Below, piece by piece: positions 42,240 to 50,337 of a stretch of DNA of 64,000 bases (positions are counted from its first letter, which is position 1; the number at the start of each line of letters is the position of its first letter). Origin of the DNA: Pseudomonas sp. Bc-h (lineage in GTDB: Bacteria > Pseudomonadota > Gammaproteobacteria > Pseudomonadales > Pseudomonadaceae). Below the pieces are notes generated by a model. It was not told the origin of the DNA, did no database searches, and saw only the letters and a list, made by a program, of their open reading frames with translations. The translations under genes and the position numbers were made by a program. The stretch is from the NCBI RefSeq assembly GCF_002080045.1, contig NZ_MUIN01000002.1:125251-189250 (forward strand), given 5' to 3'.

Positions 42240-45200
42240 TTACAACTGGGTCACGCGAATCCGTGCCGGCTGCACTTCGATCACCGCGCCCGCACCTGCG
42301 GTTTGCGCGTCACCGCCATGCCATTGCTCCAGCAATACGGCAAGACGCTGCCGCGCATGGGTCAGATAGCGCTCTCGTACGGGGCCAAAGCCACGCACTG
42401 CGTCAGGCAGGCTTGCGAGTGAAACGGCGAGTTCCAGATTGTCATTGCTCAGCTGGTCAAGTAGCTCGTCGAGGACGGACTCGTAATCGGCCAGCCATTG
42501 CAGTTCGACTTTGCGTTCGTGGGTACGAGCAAAAGGGTCGAGCCAGGTGTTGCGCAGAAACTTGAGTCCGGCCAGCACCTTGAAGCCCGTCATCATCCAG
42601 GGCCCGTAACTGCTTTTTTTCGGTGCCAGACCATCGACCACCTTGTGCAGCAGTGGTGGGGCGAGGTGAAACCGCAGACTGTAATCACCTTCGAAACCCG
42701 CTTGAACCTTCTTCAGGAAATCGCCGTTGCTATACAACCGCGCGACTTCATATTCGTCCTTGATCGCCAAGACCTTGAAGTAATCACGAGCCACTGCTTC
42801 GGTCAGTACGCCGGGTTTGCCCGTCAGCGCAGTTTCGGCCTGAATGAAGCGCTCCACGCCCTTACGATAGCGGCTGGCGTAAGCGCCATTCTGATAGTTC
42901 GTGAGGTAATCGACGCGACGCTCGATGCGTTGTTCGAGGGTTTGCACCACTTCACGATCGGTTCCCTGCACCTTGAGTTTTTCCAGCCGTGAAACCAGGC
43001 GCGGCATATCCACTGCAGCGCGCCGGCCCCAGAGAAAAGCCATGCGATTGAATTCCACCGCCGTGCCGTTGAGTTCGATGGCTTGCATCAACGCCGGCTC
43101 TCCCACAGGAAGCCAGCCTTTCTGATAGGCGAAGCCGAGCATGAAGGTATTGGTCGCGATGGAGTCGCCCAGCAAGGCGGTGGCCAGCTCACTGGCATCG
43201 ATGAACACCGTGCCCTGTGCGCCCACGGCCTCGCTGATTTGCCGGGACATGTCGGATGTACGAAACACCGGGTCGGGATGGCTGAGCAGGTCGCCGCTTT
43301 CAGCCTGCCTGGCGAAGCTTCGCACGAATGCGCTGGTCACGCTCTGTTCGGAGTTGATCAGCGCATGGGTCACTCCCTGACGCAGTTTGACCAGCGTTTC
43401 GGCATTGGCGCTTACCACCAGATCGCAGCCGAGCAGCAAGTCTGCTTCGCCCTCGGCAATCCGCGGCGCATAGAGTTGCTCCTGACGTTCGGCAATGCGG
43501 ATGTGCGACCAGACTGCGCCACCTTTCTGCGCCATGCCTGCCATGTCCAGATTCAGCACGCCTTTGCCCTCGATGAACGCCGCCATCCCCAGCAAAGCGC
43601 CGATGGTGACGACACCTGTGCCGCCAACCCCCGTCACCAGAATGCTGTAGGGCTGATCGAGCGGCTGAGTCAGCGGGGCAGGCAGTGCCCACTGCTCTTC
43701 CGCGCTGCTGGCCAGAGCCTTGGGTTTGCGCGGCTTTGCGCCTTCCACGGTGACGAAGCTCGGGCAAAAGCCCGAAAGGCAGGTGAAATCCTTGTTGCAA
43801 GACGATTGGTCTATTTCCCGCTTGCGTCCGAACTCGGTCTCCACCGGTACTACCGACATGCAATTGGATTGACTGCTGCAGTCGCCGCAGCCTTCGCATA
43901 CTGATTCGTTGATGATCACTCGACGCGCCGGATCGGCGAACTTGCCGCGCTTGCGCCGACGACGTTTTTCGGCAGCGCAGGTCTGGTCGTAGATCAGGGC
44001 GGACACGCCAGGGTATTCACGAAGCTGTTGCTGGATTTCATCCATGCGTTCGCGGTGGTAGACGGGCACATCCGCGGCGAGGTCGGTAATGTCCTCGTAG
44101 CGCTCGATCTCGTCGGTCACGACGACGATTCGCTGCACACCCTCGGCGGCGAGTTGACGGCTGATCCGGGAGACACTCAAGGTGCCGTCGACAGGCTGCC
44201 CGCCGGTCATGGCCACTGCGTCGTTATAGAGAATCTTGTAGGTAATCGGCACTTTCGCCGCGACGGCTGCACGAATCGCCAGCAATCCCGAATGGAAATA
44301 GGTGCCGTCGCCCAGGTTGGCGAATACATGAGGCGTACGGGTGAACGGCGCCTGGCCGATCCACGCGGCACCTTCGCCGCCCATCTGGCTGAAGGTCTGG
44401 GTCTGCGGATAGATCCACGCCGCCATGTAATGACAGCCGATGCCAGCCAGCGCGCGGCTGCCGTCGGGGACCTTGGTCGAGGTGTTATGCGGGCAGCCAG
44501 AGCAGTAATGGGGCACACGCTCCATCAGGTTGGCGGGGGCGCTGCAATTTGCCAGTTGCGCATCCAGTACCGCCAGCCGCACCTGCAGCGGGCCGCTCTG
44601 GTGAACGCGCAATATGCGTCGCGCCAGGGCGCGAGCGATCTGCGACGGCGTGAGCTCGCCCACGGCGGGAAGCAACCAACCGGTATGGGGCAGGCTCCAT
44701 TCGCCTTTGTCGTCGAATTTGCCAACGATGCGCGGCCGAACGTCTTCGCGCCAGTTGTAGAGTTCTTCCTTGAGCTGATACTCCAGCAAGTGGCGCTTTT
44801 CCTCCACCACGATGATCTCTTCCAGTCCTTCGGCGAAGTGCCGCACACCCTCGGCGTCCAGCGGCCAGATCATCCCTACCTTGTAGACCCGTAGCCCGAT
44901 CTGTTGGGCGAGGGCATCGTCGATACCCAACATCTTCAGCGCCTGACACACGTCCAGATAGGACTTGCCGGAGGTGATGATGCCGATCCTGGGTTTCTCG
45001 GCGTCCATGACCACCTGGTCGAGCCGGTTGGCACGCGCGTAGGCCAGCGCTGCATACAGCTTGTGTTCCAGCAGGCGTTTTTCCTGAGCCAGTGGCGGGT
45101 CGGGCCAGCGAATGTTCAAACCGCCCTCGGGCAGGGGAATGTCCGGAATGACCGGCTGCACCCGGTCCGGGTCAAGGTCGACAATGGCGGCGCTTTCTAC

Positions 45201-45812
45201 GGTATCGGCTACCGCCTTCAACGCCACCCAGCAACCGGAGTAGCGCGACATGGCCCAGCCGTGAAGTCCGTAGTCCAGATACTCCTGCACGCCGGAAGGC
45301 GCCAGCACCGGCATCATCACCGCCTTGAATACGTGCTCGGTCTGATGAGGCAGGGAGGAGCTGCGCGCTCCATGATCGTCGCCAGCCACCGCGAGCACCC
45401 CGCCGAATCGGGAGGTCCCTGCAGCGTTGGCATGGCGGAACACATCGCCGCAGCGATCCACTCCCGGCCCCTTGCCGTACCACATGCCGAACACACCATC
45501 GTAGGTCGCGCCTTCGAAAATGCTCACCTGCTGGGTGCCCCAGACCGAGGTCGCCGCCAGGTCTTCGTTGACGCCCGGATTGAAGACAGTGTGGTGGGCC
45601 TTCAGGTGATCGCGAGCCTTCCATAATGCCTGATCGAAGCCACCCAGAGGGGAGCCACGGTAACCGGAAATGAAGCCGGCGGTGTTCAGGCCATTGGCGA
45701 GATCGCGCTGGCGCTGCATCAAGGGCAAGCGGACCAGCGCCTGAACGCCCGTCAACAGAACCTTGCCGGTGAGCTGGACGTATTTGTCTTCCAGGGACGG
45801 TGTTGCGGACAT
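42240..45812 (-). CDS. Indolepyruvate ferredoxin oxidoreductase family protein (fused)
   Basis: A 1190-aa fusion of the alpha and gamma parts of 2-oxoacid:ferredoxin oxidoreductases. The first 600 residues have the TPP-enzyme layout, with VPHYCSGCPHNTSTKVPDGS and the TPP-binding ANLGDGTYFHSGLLAI. Two ferredoxin-like iron-sulfur segments follow (CEGCGDCSSQSNC and SCNKDFTCLSGFCP). The gamma domain starts at ILVTGVGGTGVVTIGALLGM, and a C-terminal DUF6537-like region ends the protein. Relatives oxidatively decarboxylate aryl-pyruvates or branched 2-oxoacids to acyl-CoA. Its place here suggests a 2-oxoacid intermediate. Confidence 0.93.
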   Translation of the reverse strand: MSATPSLEDKYVQLTGKVLLTGVQALVRLPLMQRQRDLANGLNTAGFISGYRGSPLGGFDQALWKARDHLKAHHTVFNPGVNEDLAATSVWGTQQVSIFEGATYDGVFGMWYGKGPGVDRCGDVFRHANAAGTSRFGGVLAVAGDDHGARSSSLPHQTEHVFKAVMMPVLAPSGVQEYLDYGLHGWAMSRYSGCWVALKAVADTVESAAIVDLDPDRVQPVIPDIPLPEGGLNIRWPDPPLAQEKRLLEHKLYAALAYARANRLDQVVMDAEKPRIGIITSGKSYLDVCQALKMLGIDDALAQQIGLRVYKVGMIWPLDAEGVRHFAEGLEEIIVVEEKRHLLEYQLKEELYNWREDVRPRIVGKFDDKGEWSLPHTGWLLPAVGELTPSQIARALARRILRVHQSGPLQVRLAVLDAQLANCSAPANLMERVPHYCSGCPHNTSTKVPDGSRALAGIGCHYMAAWIYPQTQTFSQMGGEGAAWIGQAPFTRTPHVFANLGDGTYFHSGLLAIRAAVAAKVPITYKILYNDAVAMTGGQPVDGTLSVSRISRQLAAEGVQRIVVVTDEIERYEDITDLAADVPVYHRERMDEIQQQLREYPGVSALIYDQTCAAEKRRRRKRGKFADPARRVIINESVCEGCGDCSSQSNCMSVVPVETEFGRKREIDQSSCNKDFTCLSGFCPSFVTVEGAKPRKPKALASSAEEQWALPAPLTQPLDQPYSILVTGVGGTGVVTIGALLGMAAFIEGKGVLNLDMAGMAQKGGAVWSHIRIAERQEQLYAPRIAEGEADLLLGCDLVVSANAETLVKLRQGVTHALINSEQSVTSAFVRSFARQAESGDLLSHPDPVFRTSDMSRQISEAVGAQGTVFIDASELATALLGDSIATNTFMLGFAYQKGWLPVGEPALMQAIELNGTAVEFNRMAFLWGRRAAVDMPRLVSRLEKLKVQGTDREVVQTLEQRIERRVDYLTNYQNGAYASRYRKGVERFIQAETALTGKPGVLTEAVARDYFKVLAIKDEYEVARLYSNGDFLKKVQAGFEGDYSLRFHLAPPLLHKVVDGLAPKKSSYGPWMMTGFKVLAGLKFLRNTWLDPFARTHERKVELQWLADYESVLDELLDQLSNDNLELAVSLASLPDAVRGFGPVRERYLTHARQRLAVLLEQWHGGDAQTAGAGAVIEVQPARIRVTQL

Positions 45813-45934
45813 GGCGTTCTCCGGTCTTGTTATCTGCCTGCCTTCGAGGGCAGAGCTGTTGTGGCGCCGAGTCTGGCAACGGGGGCGCGGATCGTAAAAT
45901 CACAAAATTGCACCGGCGCTATTTGAAAAACCGA

Positions 45935-45950
45935 TACCTGAAGCCAGGTA
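45935..45950. promoter_or_regulatory. Palindrome between divergent operons, candidate operator
   Basis: TACCTG-AAGC-CAGGTA is a perfect 6+6 inverted repeat in the 238-bp divergent region between the ferredoxin oxidoreductase gene and the quinone oxidoreductase gene, about midway between both starts. It could bind the LysR regulator encoded at 46981 or one of the TetR proteins. Confidence 0.45.
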
Positions 45951-46050
45951 CCTAACGTAACGCATTAAAATATGAGACACAATCACGAAATCTGTTCTAC
46001 TATTTCGTTCGAATCGATTGCTGACTACAACAACAAGAGGAGTCCGATCC

Positions 46051-46977
46051 ATGCGAGCTGCTGTCATTCACGAACGCAATGCCCCACCTGTCGTCGAGGA
46101 TTTTCCCGAGCCACAACCCCAGGACGGTTGCGTGCTGATCGATATAGACACTGCCGGGCTGGGTGGCTGGGATGTCCTTGGCGCCTACCGGCTGGGCGTC
46201 AGCTATCCCTGTGCCATTCGAGGCGAAGGCGTCGGTTGCACGGTAGATGGCAAGCGCGTGTACTTCGGAGAACGTTCGGTGCAGCCATTCGGCGCCTGGG
46301 CAGAACGCACCCTGGTGCCGATCGAAGAGGTCTGGAACGTACCGGACGACGTGGATGACAAGACTGCGATCAGCATGGGCATTGCAGCGACAGGTGCGGT
46401 CGTGCCTCTGGAGCTGGCGAACATTCAGAAAGGCGAAAAAGTATTGATCCTGGGCGCGACCGGAACCCTGGGGTTGATTGCCTTGCAACTGGCACGGCTT
46501 CTGGGTGCCGGGCGCGTCGTGGGTGCTGCCCGGTCCGCTGAAGCCTTGGCGGGGCTCAAGTCCCGAGGGTTCGCCGATGAAGTCGTACGCCTTGGAGGGG
46601 ACGATGACAGTGCTGCCTTGAAAGACGCGGCGGACGGCGGCTTCGACGTGGTCCTGGATCTGGTGTGCGGTCAACCGCTGCTGTCGTCGCTGAAAGCCAC
46701 CAACCGTGGCGCGCGGATCATGACGATCGGCACCGGTGCCGGACGCAAGATCGAACTGGACATCGCCGACCTGCTGTTTCGCAACCTTTCCTGTATCGGC
46801 ACCGGTCAACGACCTCCGGCGGACCGTCAGCAGATCTGGGAGCGTCTGCTGCGCACTGCGCGGGAACAGCAGATTCACGTCGATTACGCTGACTACACCC
46901 TGGAGCAGGCAGATCAGGCCTGGGCCGATCAGGTCTCAGGTCCGCACGCCAAGATCACTGCGCGGATTCGCGGTTGA
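46051..46977 (+). CDS. MDR-superfamily oxidoreductase (quinone oxidoreductase type)
   Basis: A 308-aa medium-chain reductase without zinc ligands. The N-terminal GroES-like fold (MRAAVIHERNAPPVVEDFPE) is followed by the NADPH site VLILGATGTLGLIALQLARL near residue 130. AAGAGGAG precedes the ATG at 46051; an earlier in-frame ATG at 46018 lacks a site. It probably reduces an enone or a quinone, and the LysR gene follows after 3 bases. Confidence 0.88.
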   Translation: MRAAVIHERNAPPVVEDFPEPQPQDGCVLIDIDTAGLGGWDVLGAYRLGVSYPCAIRGEGVGCTVDGKRVYFGERSVQPFGAWAERTLVPIEEVWNVPDDVDDKTAISMGIAATGAVVPLELANIQKGEKVLILGATGTLGLIALQLARLLGAGRVVGAARSAEALAGLKSRGFADEVVRLGGDDDSAALKDAADGGFDVVLDLVCGQPLLSSLKATNRGARIMTIGTGAGRKIELDIADLLFRNLSCIGTGQRPPADRQQIWERLLRTAREQQIHVDYADYTLEQADQAWADQVSGPHAKITARIRG

Positions 46978-46980
46978 CGG

Positions 46981-47892
46981 ATGGCGCGAACCAGCGACGT
47001 CTCCCTGCGTCAGTTGCGCTACTTCGTGGCCGCAGCCGACGCGGGTCAGTTCTCTCAGGCAGCATTGAGGGTTCACGTGTCGCAATCGGCGGTGACCGCC
47101 GCGGTGCTGCAACTCGAAGAGGTTCTGGGGGTAAGTCTGTTCGATCGGCTGCCTCATGGCGTCGCGCTGACAGCCGAAGGGCACAAGTTCGTGCAGCATT
47201 CGCGGCATATTCTGGAGACGCTGCAAGACGCCTTGAGTGAACCGCTGTTCCTGAGCCATGCCATCGCCGGGAGCCTGCGGGTCGGAGCGTCGTATACGGT
47301 GCTCGGCTATTTTCTGCCGTCGTTGCTGGCAAGGTTCAAGCGCAGCTATCCGCAGATTGAAGTCGATCTGCTGGACCTTGACCGCGTGAACATTGAAAGC
47401 GCTGTCGCCCAGGGCGACCTCGATCTGGGATTGACCATCGTCTCCAACACCCAGCACCTGCACGTTTTCGAACACCGCGTGCTGATCCGTTCACCCAGGC
47501 GTCTTTGGCTTTCGAACCAGCACCCCTTGGCGAGCGAGCCCTTACCCCGTTTGGACGATGTCGCGGAGCATGCGTACATCCTCGCCACGGTGGATGAGGG
47601 GGAGGTGTCCACCGAGCGTTACTGGCAGGAAAAAGGCCTGACGCCCCGGGTCGCGTTTCGCACCTCATCCATGGAAGCGCTGCGCGGGTTGGTGGCCCAT
47701 GGATTCGGGGTGACGATTCTATCCGACATGCTCTACCGGGCCTGGTCGCTGGAGGGCAAGAAAATCGATATCCGCCCGCTGGCCGACGCGGTTCCGCCCA
47801 TGGAGCTCGGGTTGATCTGGCACCCCCATAAAAGCCTGAGCGAGCCGGCGCAGGCCTTCCGGCAATTTTTGATCATGGCCTGCACCGGTTGA
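46981..47892 (+). CDS. LysR-family transcriptional regulator
   Basis: A 303-aa regulator with an N-terminal winged helix-turn-helix (LRQLRYFVAAADAGQFSQAA, VSQSAVTAAVLQLEEVLGVS) and a full effector domain (GSLRVGASYTVLGYFLPSLL and later GFGVTILSDMLYRAW). It is intact, unlike the LysR fragments at 33 kb. It follows the quinone oxidoreductase gene almost immediately and precedes the amidohydrolase gene by 89 bp, where a CCCGGC/GCCGGG hairpin (47918-47937) may separate transcripts. Confidence 0.93.
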   Translation: MARTSDVSLRQLRYFVAAADAGQFSQAALRVHVSQSAVTAAVLQLEEVLGVSLFDRLPHGVALTAEGHKFVQHSRHILETLQDALSEPLFLSHAIAGSLRVGASYTVLGYFLPSLLARFKRSYPQIEVDLLDLDRVNIESAVAQGDLDLGLTIVSNTQHLHVFEHRVLIRSPRRLWLSNQHPLASEPLPRLDDVAEHAYILATVDEGEVSTERYWQEKGLTPRVAFRTSSMEALRGLVAHGFGVTILSDMLYRAWSLEGKKIDIRPLADAVPPMELGLIWHPHKSLSEPAQAFRQFLIMACTG

Positions 47893-47981
47893 CCTTGACG
47901 TCCTTGTTCGGTAACTGCCCGGCGCTGCAATGCCGGGTATCAACCGTGAGCCTGGATCATTACAACAAGAAGGAGAAGACG

Positions 47982-49010
47982 ATGCTCATTGATGTCCATG
48001 CACATTTGCTCACCAAGGGAATGCTCAACCAGCACGAATTCTGGGGGCCATTCATGAAGACTCAGGGCCTGACCGTGGGGCATTTCTCACTGGGCACCAA
48101 ACAGCCCGCCAAGGCCGCCACGGACGAAGAAGCGGAGGCCAATCTGCTTGCCAGGATGACCCATGCCAGCCGGCGGGCACTCATGGCCGAGCGGGGCGTC
48201 GACAAGCTGGTGTTGTCGACGCCTTCCCACGCGTTCATGTATTGGGCTGGCGAGTTCGGCTCCGAATACGCGCGAATCTGCAATGACGAGATCGCAGCGT
48301 TCTGTCGCGCCGATCCAGAGCATTTCGATTTCTGGTGCCACGCCAACATCGCCGAGCCCGAGACCGCAGCTCGGGAAATCGACCGTGCGGTCAGGGTCCT
48401 GGGTGCCAAGGGCGTCTGCGTGGGAGGCGCCAATTTCAACGGGCTTGAAGCCCACGACGAGAAACTGTTTCCAGTCTGGGAAAAACTGTCCGAGCTTGAT
48501 GTGCCGATCATGGTCCACGGATACAACCAGTCGATCTGGCTGGGCGAGCGTCATACGCAGGACAAGTTCGAGACCAGTTCGATCGTCGGCGATTGCGTGG
48601 ATGAGACCCTGTTCTTCTGGTACTTGATCAATGGCGGTGCGCTGGACGTGTTCCCCAAGCTCAAAACCTACATCACTCACGCGGGCGGTATGGCGGTGTT
48701 TCAACTGGGGCGGCTGAGCGAGCTGAATCGGGCCATGGCACCGGACTCAAGGAATAAACGTCCGCTGATGGACTACATGGATAACTTCTACTTTGACCTG
48801 GACGTCCATGCCCCGGCGCTGCGTCGCGCCGTGGCAGAAGTGGTGGGCAGCCACCGACTGCTTTACGGCACCAACTTCGGCGGCGCATACGATCATGGCG
48901 ACCTGACAGAAGGCCTTGGGCTGAGCCAGGAAGAGCGTGAACGCATTCGCAGCAGCAACGCGATAGAGCTACTGAAATTGGGCGTGCCCGCCCCGGTGAT
49001 CCAGGCATAA
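47982..49010 (+). CDS. Amidohydrolase-family protein, ACMSD type
   Basis: A 342-aa metal-dependent hydrolase or decarboxylase of the ACMSD (amidohydrolase-2) family. Metal ligands are visible: DVHAHLL (His6, His8), PIMVHGYN and THAGGMAVFQLGR. The usual C-terminal Asp of a GSD motif is Asn in YGTNFGG. The family includes decarboxylases of aromatic and muconate-type acids and hydrolases of lactones or ring-cleavage products. AAGGAG precedes the ATG at 47982. Substrate unknown; the Asn may change metal use or reaction. Confidence 0.87.
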   Translation: MLIDVHAHLLTKGMLNQHEFWGPFMKTQGLTVGHFSLGTKQPAKAATDEEAEANLLARMTHASRRALMAERGVDKLVLSTPSHAFMYWAGEFGSEYARICNDEIAAFCRADPEHFDFWCHANIAEPETAAREIDRAVRVLGAKGVCVGGANFNGLEAHDEKLFPVWEKLSELDVPIMVHGYNQSIWLGERHTQDKFETSSIVGDCVDETLFFWYLINGGALDVFPKLKTYITHAGGMAVFQLGRLSELNRAMAPDSRNKRPLMDYMDNFYFDLDVHAPALRRAVAEVVGSHRLLYGTNFGGAYDHGDLTEGLGLSQEERERIRSSNAIELLKLGVPAPVIQA

Positions 49011-49022
49011 ATGCGCCATTGC

Positions 49023-49042
49023 GAGCCGCGCCGACGCGGCTC
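49023..49042. terminator. Bidirectional hairpin between convergent genes
   Basis: GAGCCGCG-CCGA-CGCGGCTC is a perfect 8-bp stem with a 4-base loop, between the ends of the amidohydrolase gene and the convergent SDR gene. There is no long T-run on either side. Confidence 0.55.
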
Positions 49043-49057
49043 GTTCCCCATCAGGGC

Positions 49058-49903
49058 TTATTGCCGATCGGCATTGCGTGCCTTGATCATGGCGGCGAAG
49101 TCACGCTTGAGCTGAGGGAAGTAGGCTATCTGTCCGCCCATCCCCCCGGCGATATCGATCGAGGCCGCACTGATGAAACTCGCGTACTCGCTGGCCAGAA
49201 ACAACGCCATTCCGGCGACATCCTCAGGCTTGCCATAGCGTCCGAGAGGGACGACTTTCATTACCATTGCGTCGAATTCCTCGCGGCTCACGCCCGGGCC
49301 CATTTCCTTGTAGTGACGGTCCCATTGGCCGGTGTCGATCCAGCCCATGTTCAGGCTGTTCACCAGAATGTTGTCCTTGGGCAGCGACATGCCGAGGGTT
49401 TTCGACAGCGCGATGCAGGACGCCCGGTTGATCACCGACGGGATGCCGTCCGGTGTCGGGATCGCGCCGGCCAGCGCATTGATTTCGATGATTCGTCCCC
49501 ATCGCTGTTCACGCATATGCGGGACGACCGCCTGGACGAAACGAAAATGGCCCATCTGCAGCACATTGGCGTGCTCGAGAATGGCTTCCGGTGTGAGGGT
49601 GTCCAGATTGCCGCCGCGTCCCTGGCCGGCGTTATTCACCAGCACATCGACCCCACCCCACGCCTGCACCACCTCTGAGACGAATGCCTGGACTGCAGCT
49701 GTATCGGTGACATCCACGGCCCTTGCGATAACGCCTTGCGCCTGCGCCGCCAGAACCTGGCCCGCTTCATTGACCGCTTGTTCGCTGCGGGCGCAGATCG
49801 CAACACGGGCCCCCTCGGCGGCGAAGGCTTTAGCGATTGCCACGCCGATGCCTCTTGAACCACCGGTGACGATGACGCGTTTGGCGCTTAGGTCGATATT
49901 CAT
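49058..49903 (-). CDS. SDR-fold protein lacking the catalytic YxxxK
   Basis: A 281-aa SDR-fold protein. The dinucleotide motif TGGSRGIGVAIAKAFA and NNAGQGRGG are normal. The region that should carry Ser and YxxxK reads IEINALAGAIPTPDGIPSVI, then NRASC; alignment on the following SKTLG helix puts Ser and Arg where Tyr and Lys belong. The C-terminus has ASIDIAGGMGGQIAYFPQLK instead of the usual tail. It may be a non-oxidoreductase or act on an unusual substrate. It is the only minus-strand gene between the amidohydrolase and the envelope module. Confidence 0.87.
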   Translation of the reverse strand: MNIDLSAKRVIVTGGSRGIGVAIAKAFAAEGARVAICARSEQAVNEAGQVLAAQAQGVIARAVDVTDTAAVQAFVSEVVQAWGGVDVLVNNAGQGRGGNLDTLTPEAILEHANVLQMGHFRFVQAVVPHMREQRWGRIIEINALAGAIPTPDGIPSVINRASCIALSKTLGMSLPKDNILVNSLNMGWIDTGQWDRHYKEMGPGVSREEFDAMVMKVVPLGRYGKPEDVAGMALFLASEYASFISAASIDIAGGMGGQIAYFPQLKRDFAAMIKARNADRQ

Positions 49904-50337
49904 CAAATTCTCTCTTTTTGTAGTGGTGTGTCGAATTTCGCCTCGAAGGGCAGGCTAGAGCTTGTCTGGCTGAAGCGATTAACTGTCCTTGCAGCGGAAA
50001 TGCCTGGATACATCCGCATCAAAACTTTAATTGAACATTAATAACTATTGTGTGCAGTATTGCGTCTGCAGCGGCACTGTGCAAGGTAGGGAAGGGGGAA
50101 GCTGAACGATTCCTCTTATTCTGTATATAGAACGTGAATCTTTATGTGGAATTTCAGGATCAGATCATTTACCTTGAGTTTCAGCTGACGAGGTAGCGGT
50201 AAACAGAGGTGATGCAAACCTCAGTAGCCAATCGTCCGGCCTGAGATGGAAAAGCGATCTATCCTCCGGAGCAGAGCGCGAAGCAGCAGGCCTGGACGCA
50301 CATAAACGACTGAAAATAAAAATAAAAGGTAGTTTGT
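49904..50337. promoter_or_regulatory. Divergent promoter region ahead of the envelope module
   Basis: About 430 bp without genes, between the divergent SDR and DUF1302 genes. It has A/T-rich parts (about 50010-50060 and 50120-50150, around CTGTATATAGAAC) that could be promoters, and a short dyad GAGGT-GATGCAA-ACCTC (about 50206-50222). The DUF1302 gene has AAAGG at its start. Confidence 0.4.
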
